DNA of 64,000 nucleotides, from positions 689,464 through 753,463 of the forward strand of contig JAVSML010000028.1 in NCBI GenBank assembly GCA_038503035.1, read 5' to 3'. This DNA is from Crocodylus rhombifer (taxonomy: Eukaryota; Chordata; Crocodylia; Crocodylidae). The notes under the pieces were generated by a model that worked only from the letters and a program-made list of their open reading frames with translations, searched no databases and had not been told where the DNA came from. How positions within the stretch are numbered: position 1 is the first letter of the stretch; each line of letters opens with the position of its first letter. The translations under genes and the position numbers were made by a program. Positions 34,196 through 47,164 of the stretch are shown one piece after another.

Positions 34196-37100
34196 TGTAA
34201 TGACATAAATGAAAAAGGCAGGTAAAGAGTTGCTATCTCTCTTTCTCTCATGACTTTGTCAAACAACATTAAAATGACAGAGGTGAGATACTTGGTGTAT
34301 TGCCAAACAATTATTGTTATAGAGTAGTTCCTTTCTAGAGAGTTTTGCTTCTTAAAGGAAACTTTACATGCAGCAAAACCCACCAAACCCAGGGACTTCA
34401 GAATTTTGCTAGTGGACACTTTGTCATAATCAATAAAAATAGCATTTTGTGTGGAGAATTAGCCAATGCAGGAGGTCAAAAGACCTTGACTGTAGAAACA
34501 AAATGTACAAAGAGCAATTTTCACCATTCTCTGAGGCCATGAACAGATGGACAAACCAATGTTCTCACCCTGCTGAAGGAGATTTTTCTGACACATTCTT
34601 GGGACAGTGAAAGAGTCAGAGTAACCAGCTGTGTTTGAGGTGCATGTGAGTTATTGCTCAAAATCACAGGGGAAAAAAAGATTTGATGAGGACAGTACTT
34701 AGGTCAGCTGAATTATAGACAATTTCCATAACCCTATTTGCCTTTGCAAAGCCAGTACAGGTTACCAAAGAGAACACAAAGTAAAACACGCACTGTGAAA
34801 GAATAAAATACCCAATGGTTATATAATGCTCCTTTTGTTTGTCATGAAAGTATTTTTGTGATCTTATCATAAATATGTATGACCCTCAATGTTTGCTCAG
34901 GATGAATGAATCTCAAGCTTTTAATGGCCCTTCGCAGTTCAAATGGCTGCAGAAACCAAGGTCAGTTATTAAGGATGATGCCCAGTAATCAAGTGCTTCG
35001 CACTTCTACGAAAATATGAAAAAGCCATGAAAAAGAGGCCTTGTCATTTTTATTTATTTTTTAATTTTTTTTTTGTAATGAAAAAGCTTTTGTCTTAGAA
35101 GGTAATCGGTGTTAATATTGTAGAACTTTCTGCAAGGGAAGCTCTCAGTCTTTTCTGGGTCTCAGCAAAAAAAGGCACTACTTTTTCAATCACTTGTGGT
35201 GCTTTATATTGTACAAAATACCTCTTGAGCATGGCTTTGAAAATAAAAGATGCTATTTATTACCATATATTCAGTTGATTATGGGCATTTTTTAGGCATT
35301 TCATTCCTAACTGGTCAGACCCCCATGCTAGAGCAAAACTGAAGCCACATGATTCTGCTACACAGGCATAACAAGGTAGAATTTGTGTGAGATATATCAA
35401 TTTTTGCATGATGTGAAGCATATTCATGCAACTTTTTATCATTAATATTGAAGCAGCACTGAGCCATCCCACTATCATTGTGCTGCACACTTCCCAAACA
35501 TATAAGAAAGCAGCAACGCCTGCCCCGGATCTCAGGATTGCTGTAGGGTGGATTTAATCTGCTGTGAATGGGAGGACACCATCTGATCTGCAGCTCTGTA
35601 GATCCACTAACCAACCACCATTTGGGAATCAAAGAGCAATTGGGTGTAGTAGCCATATGGCATGTGCTGCCACTCTGTTGCCAAGCATGAAAGATGCAGT
35701 CCTTTTAAAATCTGCACAAACCTGCCTTGAGCAAAGCCCCTTTATCTAAATGACTTACACAAGGGAAGGTAGGTAAAAGTAGTAAGATGTTTCAATAAAC
35801 GTAACAAAATTAAGCATACCATATCTGAAGAGCTGAACATTTAATTATGAATAAGATCACCATTAGCGACCATTTTAATTAAAAGTGCTGCCAGACTTTT
35901 AGATGGGAGGGACCCTGCTTCACTGGGTGCTGACTACTTTTTGCTGAAGGTGCTCCACATTGGAGTTGTTCTACTCATGATATGCATGCCACTGATATTT
36001 GTTTAAATTGGTGTCTCGTGCCTGGCTGTGTCTTCACCTACAATAAAAAGACATTGGTCAGAGGTTTTCTCTGTAAAATGAATAGATGTACTCAGGGAGA
36101 CCCTGAGCTAACATACACTGTCATAGCTCTGTCCAAGCCAGTTTCTTTCCAACTCTTCTTCAGTCAAAGCCCATTCAGCATGAATCTACTGCACCAGTCC
36201 TTCAGAGATTTGCTGGGGAACTGACAACACTATTTTCCCCTGATCCCTAAGCTTTGCAAGGTTTGTTTGGCCTGTTCTTCATTTTAAAAAAACACCCTCT
36301 AATAAGATCACATTCAGAAGTTCAAATGGAGGTATTTCAAACCCTCTTGAAAATTTATTTTTAACTGCCTGCACACTTAGCCTTGAAAAGCGGGATATCT
36401 GGAGTGTAGTGGGAGATGAGTGATGTTAATAAGGACGCTGTATTCTTTGTCCTGAAATGAAAAGTGTATCAGTGTTGAGACTGAACAGATCATGTTTTGG
36501 GGAATAAAACAAAGAATAAGTTTAAAGGCATGTTGCTTGATAGATGACTTGTGGAGCACAACATTTTACCAGTACACTCATTTTTAACAGCCACTCTCTG
36601 CTTTTTCCTTAGTCTTCCCTCATTAATTGTTAAGTGCCGAGAAGCCATATAACAGGGGGAGGTAAGCAAGAGTCAAAGGAGGGAAAGAGAGCCTTTTCTA
36701 GCAGAAAATATTGTCAATATTCTGATATATGTGTCCACCAGCATAGGGTTTACAGTTTGGCTGGGAAGATAGGACTGAAGTCATTCAAGTAAAGGCTAGT
36801 TTTGCTGCACAATGTATCGTGACTCTGTGATACTGATACCTAATGGACACTGGACTGACAAATGGAGGCTCAGTACTGCAAGTAAAGATGATATCAGTTG
36901 AGTGGTCAAAAAAAAGTTTCCCTGAAGATTTTTTTGCTGTTTTAAAGATATTGCTGCTGTCAGTAAATATTCCTTGTACTTAGAATGGGATTACCACTGG
37001 TATTGTTAATATCTTTACCTACACTGAAAAGAGAAACTCACTATTGAGGGTTCAGTAACAATTTTCACCAGCCTACAATTAAAATCCCAATAAAGTTAAC

Positions 37101-37559
37101 AGAAATCACACCAGTTATATTTATTTAGTTCAGATTTGTGAAAGAGACAAATTAATACATTCTATATTTTTTTAAGTTTATCTTTTTTTACATTACCTCA
37201 TCTAATAGTGCCCACAGAAAAACATTTTAATTAACATGGGAGATTTCTGTATAACTACCATATCTGAAGAGGTTCCTATCTACAATAACTTGAACAAAAG
37301 GCATGAAAAACATGTGCCATTACAGATTTACGATGCATTACTAAGTCAGGTAGGAGGATAACTTTACTGCTCCTTCTTTAGAAAGCATATGAGTTAGCAC
37401 ATAAATGTGATGCTTTGTGTTTTCTGAATTGCACTATGGTAGAATCTTGTAAAAGTTTAATGCTTTCATTAGTTTGTGTATTTTCTATCTTGGTTGACAA
37501 GTTGTAAACAGATTGGGAGAATTAGAAGAGCCACAGGGAAATCCAGCTGTAGTATACAG

Positions 37560-37790
37560 AAAAAGTGGTGTTGTGATTGTGACAATGGATTGAGACCCAT
37601 GGACTCTGTGTTCAAGTGTTGGTTCTACTCTAGACTACCTTTTGGTGGCATGGGGAAGTAACTTAACCTTGTTGAGCAGTCTCCAGCTATTGGAATCAGT
37701 GGGAGTCCTTCATGAATTTCAGTAGGGTTAGAATTTCACCTTTCTGTGTCAATCACCCATCTGCAAAATGAAAAGAATTTCTCCAAGCAT
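37560..37790 (+). repeat. MIR SINE with an internal GAAGTCAATGG-type insertion
   Basis: The left part (gtgttcaagtgttggttcta..., then gggaagtaacttaacct) and right part (gtcaatcacccatctgcaaaatg) are MIR core and 3' region. Between them about 75 bp (ggaatcagtgggagtccttc and so on) belongs to another short amniote repeat also suspected at 15515 and 49985. Confidence 0.6.
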
Positions 37791-38529
37791 ATGTCTGTCT
37801 TTTTTCCATTTCCCTTTGGGATAAGGACCAACTCTGTGTGATCATGCATTGCCTGTCACAATAAAACTCTGACCTCATATGGGAACTTTAGGTGCTACTG
37901 GAACGGAAAACGTATATTAGAACATAAAAAAAGAAGAAGAGAATGAGTGTGGTACTGTGATGGAAGTAAAGACTGCCACTGATGGTCCCGCTGAGTATTA
38001 CTGTGTGACTAGGACCGTGGAATTAAGTAGGATGAGTTGAGGAGTTTGGTACTATCCAGTATGGCAAAGGTGGATGCAAAGGCACCCAAATAGGTTGAAA
38101 ACCTTGACTCATTAAAGACATTTTAGAATATATTTAGGCATTTATGAAGCCTTTATTATGTAACTCTTTGGCTTTTTAGAGGTTTTAAGTTTGGTTGTAT
38201 GGTTTTTTGAGTCCAAAATCATAGCCCTAAATTCCAGGACGTGCATTCCTGGAAGACACTTGTTAGCAAGTTCTTCTTGTCATTGAAGGTACCGATCCTT
38301 TCTGCATTTAAGCTGTTAAAGATAATGGCTTGCTGATCTCTCTAGGAAATTTATAGTTAGAATCAAATCCTGGATATTGTCTTCAAGTGGGACCAATTTT
38401 AAACACACACTTATAACGGTATAAAACCTATTCATTCAGTGGTCTAGCTCCTGACTATCACAAGTTTAAGTCTGACCATAATTGGACTGAAAGGAATTTG
38501 GTTATTTCTCTAGTGGCAACAAGATCAGA

Positions 38530-39520
38530 AGTTTAGAGTCTTTCTACACATTAAATTTATGCCATTATGAATATGTTCATCATGTTCTAAAAGGCAAGGC
38601 TACAAACACATACACCAAATCTAAGGTGCTATAAAATGGCAAATCAGATATAAAAATGTACCACATATAACCTAGAACATTTTTATGGCATGAAACTAAA
38701 TGTCTGGCATGTCTACACACTAGAGCCATCAAAAGCAGATGCTCATCAATCAACTGATTGTTAGAATCATCTCTGGACAGCCCTGGTCTCCAACCAGCTT
38801 GCTGACAACATCGTTGGCACCGGTCTATGGCTGCCCCACAGGCAGTGCCAACAATCAGCTGGTCCAGGGACTGCCCTATAGGGCAGGTAGGAGGATTAGA
38901 GACTGAAGGCAGGGGGAACAAAAGGGTTTCCCCTGTCAGAGATGTTAAAAATTGTGCCTAGCAGGGGCTGCAGGTGATCAGAAGTCTTCCCCTACTAGGG
39001 ACTTTAAACCCCAGAATCAGCCCCTGGACTGCCCAAGGCCAGGACCAAGAGTCAGCTGATTGTGAACTCTAGCTCTGGACAGCCTGCAATCTCCAACCAC
39101 ACCTGGGGCTGTGTATGTGCAGGGAGAAACTGGTGGGAGGCACAACATCCTTTACGCAGGACCCCTGAGCACCAGGCTTTCAACTTGCTGGGAAGGGGAA
39201 CCCAGGATCATGATTCTGGGTTCCCCTTGCCTTGGCAAATGGAAAAGGTGTGATTTAGAACTGATCCTTAAATCATGACTCCTGCTATGCATAGATGGCA
39301 TAGCCAGAGAAACAATTTTGGGATTGGGAAGATCAAATCCCACTGCAACATTAAATGAACACATCCCAGGGGCCTTAGAGTCATATCAGCAGCGCTACAG
39401 TGATTTATGCCAGCTGGGATCTGCTCCATCATTTCTATTTTCCTTATGAAAAGTGAAGTGTTCATTTGATGTTGCATTAGCTAATCAAGGGAAAATATAA
39501 TAATTTTTCCCTTGATTTGA
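38530..39520. repeat. Snapback repeat with internal palindromes
   Basis: A block with ctctggacagccctgg and tctccaaccag at 38770-38800 recurs at 39070-39105. Two strong palindromes lie inside: 39193-39228 (arms 18 bp, 1 mismatch) and 39483-39517 (arms 13 bp, perfect). The tgcaacattaaatgaaca block (39345-39362) is inverted at about 39460-39478. It resembles the other foldback DNA elements, and its outer ends are unclear. Confidence 0.55.
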
Positions 39521-41164
39521 CATGAATCAGTTTAGTTTAATTTTTTTCTTTCTTTCTCTTTAATTCTAGCAATCACAAAAAACTCTATAGCCAAAGGAGT
39601 TCATGGCACCATTTTGTCTTCTGTTGATCTAAAGCAAAGAATCATTTTGTTGTTTGTGCTAGAACATGCAGCTCATCTCCAAAGCAAGAAACAAACAAAA
39701 AAAATTGCAAAGACAGGAAATTAAATTTCTCAGTAAATCTTTCTGTCTGACAAAATACACATTGCTGCAGAGGATTAGAAGGTGATAACATCAGTCTATT
39801 ACCTCAGAGATTAAAGTAAAATGTTCTTCAAAATCCTATCGTATTTATTTCTTTGGAACTGAATCTAGTGATTTAGCATTATGGCTGCTGAATCTTTTTC
39901 AGCTTTTTATTTTATTTTACTTTGGTACTTTATTTAAGTTATAAAGTTTATATTATATACTTGATATAGTTCATTTTAACATAATGAATTTGCATTTTAC
40001 GTGAGTTGAGGAAGATAATTCTACAATACATATACTTTCTGATTAACTCTGTGTGACTTTTAAGTAGATGTGAGAAATGAGTTTTAAAGAGTGTTTAGAA
40101 AAATTTAATTCAGTTTTGCATTATGAAGCAGAGATTTTTTTTTTCTAGTAAAACTTATGATGATCAATGAAATCTCTTGTTGTACAAAGTTATTGCCAGT
40201 TCCTAGTTGTTGTAGGAATTGGTAGTTGCATACTAGGGTACTATTCCATGGAAGCATGGGTAAGAATGTATGTCATAGTGAGGTAAAGTCTCTTGCCAAA
40301 ATTGTCCCAGACCACAACATGACAAAGTTCTCAATCTTTGATGTCTGTATTGATCACATAAAATATATGTGAATTTAGGTATGAACAGTTAGTGCCAAAC
40401 ACAATATATATGCATGCAGGTCTAAAATGTTTAATTCTGCATTCCCCGCTTATTTTCCATGCACAACATACAATAACACTTGCCTATCCACACATGCCCA
40501 TTTTGTACATACAACTTCAGTACTTTTAAAAGATTAGTCATGAAAGGTTCTTAAGTCTGTTCAGTCCATTATAATTCTATGAATTATAATATATGCATTA
40601 TTTAGTTTCTAGCTACCTAAGTGACTGCTTCTTGCCCTTTATTCTTTCATGATAGTTGTATTACATTGGGATAGGTCTACTTTCCATCATTAAATTCTAT
40701 TTGGACTGGACTGAGATGTTTATTTCCCTATGCCTCTTGTTTTTCTTCTATCATTTTTCTGCCTTCCCTCATTTTAGCTTTCTTTCTGGAGGCAAAAAAG
40801 CATCCATGAATACAATTATTTGATGTTATCTTTTAGGGCATGGTGCAAGCACCAGATATTCAGGAAAGGAAAAAAAATTACTGCTCACCCACAGTAATTT
40901 TAACTTCAGCATTTTGTATCAAGTGTCTCTTTCACTGGCTGACTGGCTCTGAGGTATACATTATATCAGATCCTTTGTTTCTGAATGGTTGTATGTTGGA
41001 TTGTTTGTAACTTCATAATTATATAAAAGCTGAACGTTACTTATTCTATGGAAGTTAATTTCTTAATAGTGGAGTCTTTTGAGCATTTTAAACAACTACA
41101 TTTGACTTTCTGTTCTGTGGTCTGGCTTTAATTAAACCACTGGCTTATCTATTTTAATAAAAGA
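39521..41164. other. AT-rich intronic DNA without recognised features
   Basis: No open frames or classifiable repeats. Composition is uniformly AT-rich. Confidence 0.6.
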
Positions 41165-41410
41165 TAGACGTGCTCTTAACAGTTCATAAGAGAGCAACTA
41201 AAATGATACAAGGCATGGAAAAAAACTTTGAGAGCACTGAGTATGTTCAGCCTAAGTCTGAGGGGAGACATAATTGTCTATGAAGACACAAAAGGATTTT
41301 ACAAATAGAACAGAAATCAATTATTCTCATTAGTCACTGGAAAGGAAGAAGAGGTAATGGGTTTAACCTGAAGGAAAAAGTATATTACATGTTACAAAAC
41401 GCATAAATTA
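41165..41410 (+). mobile_element. CR1 fragment, ORF2 C-terminal region
   Basis: The sequence agagcaactaaaatgataca, followed by a block equivalent to ctgaggggagacataattgt, corresponds to the CR1 region after the RT thumb. It is recognisable by its order and spacing. It is heavily decayed and truncated at both ends. Confidence 0.7.
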
Positions 41411-41454
41411 AGTAATGAGGCCAGCTTCACCAGGAGAATGCAGGATAACCATCA

Positions 41455-41800
41455 GAAGCTATAGACAGACTATCTGATGAAGTAAGCTAACGCCTACAAA
41501 AGCTTATGCCTTTCTGAAAAAGTTAACCTTTAAGGGCACCTATACAGGTGATGGACATCTGCTCTGATGCATGCTGATTAGCATGTGTTGGAGCAGACTC
41601 GATTAATCTATCAAGCTAATTAGCATGCTCCAGCAACCTTTGTGTTATTTGTATTCAGTGTCCCCACATTTCAAAGTGGCAATGGGGGCACTTTAACTAA
41701 AGCTAGTTGAATGAGCTTTAGTTAAAGCACCCCCATGGGCATTTTCAAGCATGGGGCACTGAATACATGTGACACTGCGGGCACTTTAATTAGAGTGGCT
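41455..41800. repeat. Interspersed module followed by foldback repeat
   Basis: The part 41460-41520 (atctgatgaagtaagcta, then aaaagcttatgcctttc) is the same module as at 12885 and 29870. The part 41530-41800 has paired segments (ggagcagactcgattaatc; ctaattagcatgctcc; actttaactaaagctag against gctttagttaaagc). This family also appears at 53690-53846, where ggagcagattcaattaat is seen. Confidence 0.5.
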
Positions 41801-41929
41801 CTCAGAGCTCTATGAATGTATTTGATTCTTAGAATGTATTTGCAGAGGTTGAGCACTGTGAAAATGACTAACCTTAAAGGTAATATGTAACTTGGAGCCA
41901 TTAAGTGGAAACTGTAGCACATTAAGCTG

Positions 41930-44110
41930 TATCAAGGATGGCTGGCAGCTATGAAGCTGGCTAACTGCTAATGAGCTGCCTGTCCCCAAACAGACAGACT
42001 GCTAGCTAAAGGTAGAGGTCAGCACCAGGAGGGTAATGCACTCAGGGAGTTGAGACAGGGCAGCAAAGTATGCCAGCACAGACAGGGAAGCAGCCCAGGA
42101 GTAAAGGGCTGCAGACAGCAGAGCTAAGCCCTAAAAGAGATAGCAGGCAGGTCATCAGGCACAAAAAGGGAACACTGTGAGTGCCTGTAAAGTCGCATGA
42201 CTGGATGGGGCAGGACTGAAGAGGCACATGAAGCCAGGTCAGTCACTCTGGCCCTGCAAGCTGCTCCTAGCCTGTAAGGCTGCAAGGGAGTACCAAGCTA
42301 ACTTCTGAGCTGCCAGGGTGGTGCAAGTAAGGTGATGAAGCATTGCTAGGAAATATGAGCCAAGGCAGAGGGGAAACGTGTTATATATCTCATAGGCTCT
42401 GTGGTGGGCCAGTAGGGGGTGCTCCTGTGTTGAGCCACCCACCTCACTGTGCCCAACCACCTTCCAGGCTCCAAGTGCCTCCCTGGAGGCGCCTCACATC
42501 TGACCGACCCCCTTCCTGGAGCACACCCGCTAGCCTGGGTGGCTAACCCTGCCACCACCCAGGGTGGAGCTTGATTCTGGCTCTGCACACCCTGGGAAAC
42601 ACAGGCCTGGTAGCCCTTGAGGGTACTTGATTCACTTCAAGAGCTTGGGATGTTTCCCTCACTCAGAAGCATAAGCGGTGGTCTCCCTTAGCCAAACCAA
42701 GGGGACCCCAAGGCATAATCTAGACCCACTCCCAATAAGTCTCCCATGCTAGGTACAAAGGAGAACTTTATTGGTTACAAGAGATAGGGTTGGAATAGGG
42801 TACAGGGTAGAGCAATATCAGAGAAATCCCATAGAGCAAACTGGCATGGCTAGATAGCCTTTGATCACGTATCTGAGTTACTGCAAACTATATATCTGGT
42901 TAGATCTCAGGTAGCTTACTCACAAGTATCATCCAGAGGCAGGTGGAGATTCCCTCTGGGGACAGGCAGTTACTTGATCATGAGTTTTGAGAGAGAGAGC
43001 AAGGTTCAGATGGTCCAGCTCTTCTCTCTCTGAGTCGTCCTCATGGCTGCTGCTCCATCCTCCTGGGCAGTCCTTAACTTATATAGATAGCCCTTATTAC
43101 CACATGTACCTTGTCCAATGGAGGCCAGCACCTGTTGGCTGTCAGCCAACCAATTTGAAATGCATCACTAGTTGCTGGGCAGACTGGCAGATCCTAGCTC
43201 CCCAGGGAGCCCAAGCCCCTCACCCAGGTATGAGATGCCAGTCACATAGGCAGAAGGAGCAGGTTTCCCCCCTCCCTCAGGAATGTATCCAGCTTAGGTT
43301 ACCTAAAGAGATAGGGTAAGGTGTGTACCCTCTGTAGGGCCCATCTTAACCAAATTGTCACAGAGCAGAGTTTTTGGGGATAAACAGAGGTGGCCTTTTG
43401 CCACAGGCTCAGAGTCTTTCAGTTATAGCTGGGGTGCTTACTTGCAGTTTGGGGTTTGATATCAGTGGTTTGGGGTGGGACTGTGGGGGAGGAAGAGATC
43501 CCAGCAGTGCCTGACTGGCATGTGACTTCTTTGAGCCCTGCCAGGGTTTAGGCAAGGTATGGATAGGTGGAGAGCAGGAAAGAAGTTGCAACCTACAGAG
43601 AGAAAGAGAGATGGAAGTCTAGCCCAAGCAGGGTGAAGATAGGTCCAGGGGCCCAGAGTGCAGAAGGCTTAGGCCTCAATAGGGAGGCCCTAGCCAACCA
43701 GGCTTAAGCCAAGTGGGGACTAAAGCCTGGAGGGGAGTTGAAGCCTAGGACAGGCAGAAACCATATCAGGGCCAGGCACCCAGAAAGAATAGATCTTCAT
43801 CCAGGGGCAGGGGCCAAGCAGGCTATCATGCCCAGTGGGAAATTTAAAATAACAGTTGTGAGGCTACAGGGGAAGTTGGAGGCCACAAAATTAGCCCTTA
43901 AGGTGATTTGTTTGCTAGTCTAGCCAGGAATTCCTGTGCAGCCTCCCTTTTCCAAGTTAAATATTTTCAGCAAGAAAGGGAGGGAACCGAGAGAGCCAGG
44001 GAGAAGAAGGAGCTACATGATTGCCAAGGGATGTCATGGCCACTCGTAGAGCCCAGCACTTGTTACATAATATATTCAAGTAGTTATTTGGCTACTGACA
44101 GGAGAATTTA
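41930..44110. repeat. LTR-like dispersed repeat, copy B, with nested LTR
   Basis: Left (41930-42399) and right (43363-44110) parts share composition and ordered blocks with copy A at 30110-31690 (ggccacaaaattagccctta; ccaggggcccagag; ggactaaagcc; atggccact near the end). The middle is occupied by an antisense LTR. Confidence 0.5.
42400..43362 (-). mobile_element. Probable solo LTR, antisense, 963 bp, nested
   Basis: The ends are TGTGGTGGG and TTGTCACA, so the minus-strand LTR reads TGTGACAA...CCACCACA. A TATA box (reverse complement of cttatatag, 43078-43086) and a polyadenylation signal (reverse complement of tttatt, 42767-42772) are in the right order on the minus strand. It interrupts copy B of the LTR-like repeat. 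No convincing target duplication was seen. Confidence 0.6.
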
Positions 44111-45498
44111 GATTATGCATCTGTGTTGTATGTAAGTAAACTTTCCCCTGACGTTTTATATTATTTGATTTTTTTTCCATTTCTCTATTCATCCAAAAAG
44201 GCAATTGAAGTATTTCTGTTCATTTCGGTTGGTTTTGGATGAAGTTATTAGTGCATAGACTCTTTGCTAAACAAATGTATACTTCAGTATGCACACACAT
44301 TTAAAGTAAAATACAATTAATAAAAACAAAATGTAAGTCTTAACCACATATTTAAGAATGAAAACTGTATGTGAATAGAATAAATGTAACGCTAACAAAA
44401 AAAACCCCCTAAAAAGTATTTTAAAAGTAGGGCTCTTCTTCAGAGGTCAGAGATGGCCCTTAGAGATGTGCTTCTTTTCCATTTATATGTAAATTCTTCA
44501 CATATTTTAGGCTGACCCTTTTGATTTATTCTTTTTCTTGGCATGAAATGTGTTTAAACAAAACATGAGTTATATTAATCACTTCTGACCTTAATAAAAT
44601 TATGCTTAAAACATAAATGAACACTACTTCTTTGGTTTTATATATTTTACATGCATGTTTCAAACATGGAAATGTTACTTAACAACCGTGATTGGAAGTT
44701 ATTTAAAGACAGCCTGATTCTTGAAACCTCATTTTTAGATTTATGGAGTATACGGCCCTTCACTACTTGTATCCATTATATAGTTGATAATTTCAACAAG
44801 TAGCTGTTTCTAATTAAATTAGATTTTAATGCTAGTTGCGACAGTTAGAATAACTTTATTACAGCCTAGTCAGGCATATTTTAGGACAATTAGCCCTAAT
44901 TTTTTTTATAAGTCATATGCAAGCCTTCAGCCATTAAACTCCAATTACATTTTAACTGCTTCACTGCATTAAAAACTTAAGACATGATTCTGGCACTCTC
45001 ATACATGCAGAGTACCACTTTCTCAACAGACAGTCCCATTAAAATCCAGCTTGCGGTGTTAAGTCCTGATTTTTGCAAGCACATACACAAACACACACCA
45101 TCACTCATAGGTCCAAACCAGCCCAGGACAGCCCAGGGAATCAGGTGGCATGTAGCTGTGTTGAGCTACACGTCCCTTTTTGTAGCCATCCCTGTTACTT
45201 GCTTGTGCCTGTGCTTACGTCAGTGCAGAGGGTCCAGGGAGCAGCAGCAAGGTTAAGCACAGGTCTCTTCATAGTTGGGGAGACAATGATGAAGTTTTGT
45301 GTCCTGTAGGCAGGGGGCTAGGTCATAAGCTCCAGTCCAGGGCAGCAAAAGATTGCTTATCCCTGGCCTAGCCAGGGGGTTACTCCTGTGTAAATCTTTT
45401 CAAGACAAGACCTAAATTACTTCTAATTGTGTCTAAGTATAGCACAAGTCAACTTTTGATGAGAGATATATGCACTTCCTAGGCTCAGTAAAGGTATT
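44111..45498. other. AT-rich intronic DNA; possible conserved non-coding stretch
   Basis: The segment 44750-44970 is rich in homeodomain-like taatta cores (ctaattaaattagatttta, and similar) without repeat features. Conservation cannot be judged from one sequence. Confidence 0.4.
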
Positions 45499-45573
45499 AC
45501 ACATAAACTGTTATAAGACATTGGAAACTGGTCTAAACCTGTAACAGAACAGGTCAGCTCACATACATCAGTT
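45499..45573 (-). repeat. Short dispersed repeat, copy 2 of 3 (antisense)
   Basis: The segment cacataaactgttataagac, then ggtctaaacctgtaacagaa, then gctcacatacatcagtt, is the reverse complement order of 56221-56302. Confidence 0.65.
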
Positions 45574-46149
45574 AAAAAATGTTGGAACCCAATCTAAGAT
45601 AGGCCTGGATTATATAATATTAAACTTAATTGGTTTAGGTTAGAGCGATATATCAAAATTCTATACCACATCCTGATGTTCTGCAGCTGTAGCAACAGGA
45701 TTCATTTTAAACTAGGTTCACCAGGGGATGGAGACCAAAGGCCTGTGATAAATGGGGAAACAAATAACCTGGAGGAAGCATAAGCAGAGGGGGTAAAACA
45801 GGGGATGCTTTTTCATTCTTCCTGAGAAATTAGGGCAGTTAGCTAGTTACCTCAGATGCCTGTAAACAAATGCACAGAGCCTGGAAAACCAGCAGGAAGA
45901 ATTGGAAGTCCTCACATAATCAAAGAACTGTGATGTGATTGAAATAAGAGACTTGATGGGATAGCTTGCATGAGTGGAGCACTGTCATGGATGTATATAA
46001 ACTGTTCAGGAAGGATAGGCAGTGCGGAAGATGAGGAATTGCTCTTTATGTAAAATAGCTGTATGATTGTTCAGAGCTCTAGTATGAAACTGGAGATAAG
46101 CCTGTTGAAAATGGGTCAGGGTCACAGGGGAAAGCAACAAAAGTGATAT

Positions 46150-46780
46150 TGCGGTGGGTGTCTGCTATGGACCACCAGATCAGGAGGATGAGGTGAATGA
46201 GGCTTTTTTCAAACAGCTAGCAGAAGTTTTGCAATCACAGGCCCTGGTTCTCATGGGCAGTGCACAGGCAATCCAGGAAGTTTCTGGAGAGTGTTGGGGA
46301 CAACTTCCTCATGCAAGTGTTGGCAAGGCCAAGTAGGGGCCGTGTTCTTCTTGACCTGCTGCTCACAAACAGGGAAAAATGTGTTGGGAATGAAGTAGTG
46401 GATGGCAACTTGGGCAGCATCAACAAGTAGGTTGTTGAGTTCAGGATTCTGAGAAAGAAAAGGAAGGAGAGCAGCAGAGAAAGGACCCTGGACTTCAAAA
46501 AAGCAGATTTTGACTCTCTCAGAGGACTAATGGACAGGATCCCCTGGGAGGCCCGTTTGAGTGGGAAAGGAGTTGAGGAGAGCTGGCTGTATTTTAAAGA
46601 AACCTTACTGAAGGCACAGGAACAAACCATCCCGATGTGCAGGAAAACTAGCGAATATGGCAGAAGATCAGTTTGGCTTAGCAGGGAACTCTTCAGTGAG
46701 GTAAAACACAAAAAGGAAACTTACAAGAAGTGGAAACTTGGAGAAACTTTTAGGGAGGTATATAAGACTATTGCTTGGGG
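46150..46780 (+). pseudogene. Old CR1 endonuclease remnant
   Basis: Two broken frames show the CR1 endonuclease-to-linker region. The first reads VCYGPPDQEDEVNEAFFKQL and then a decayed VLMG, where the catalytic GDFN motif is lost. The second holds the basic linker with many Lys/Arg residues near 46530-46784. Stops separate the pieces. This is a relic with no expected function. Confidence 0.75.
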
Positions 46781-47164
46781 ATGAAGGGATGAAATCAGGA
46801 AAGGCAAAGTGCAATTGGAGTTGCAGCTAGCAAGGGACATGAGGAGTTATAAGAAAGGTTTCTACAAGTAGGTCAGCAACAAGAGGAAGATTAGGGAGAG
46901 TGTGTGTCCCTTACTCAATAGGGGAGGCAACCTAGTGATAGATGATGCAGAAAAGCATGGAGTACTTTGTCTTTTTAACCTCAGTCTTCATAGGCAGGAT
47001 CAGGTCCCACACTACTGCACCTGGCAGCATAGTTTGGGGAAGAGGTGAACAGCCAAGAGTGGTAAAAGAACATGTTAGGAATTATTGAGAAAAGCTGGAT
47101 GTGTACAAGTCCATGGGGCCAGACACAATACACCCAAGGAGGCTGAGAGAGTTGGCTGATGTGA

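Larger units (their letters stand above)
33499..37559. other. Intronic DNA, mostly unique, containing a gap
   Basis: No gene is seen. The 33980-34070 stretch (ctaccatatttacctaattg, then a C-rich run) may be a repeat edge. The rest is AT-rich with no recognised elements. Confidence 0.5.

Noticed and set aside
30110..44110. One provirus with LTRs at 30.1-31.7 and 41.9-44.1 kb
   Set aside because: The spacing is right, but the 10 kb between holds a MIR, foldback repeats, an opposite-strand LTR and unique DNA, with no gag, pol or env signal.
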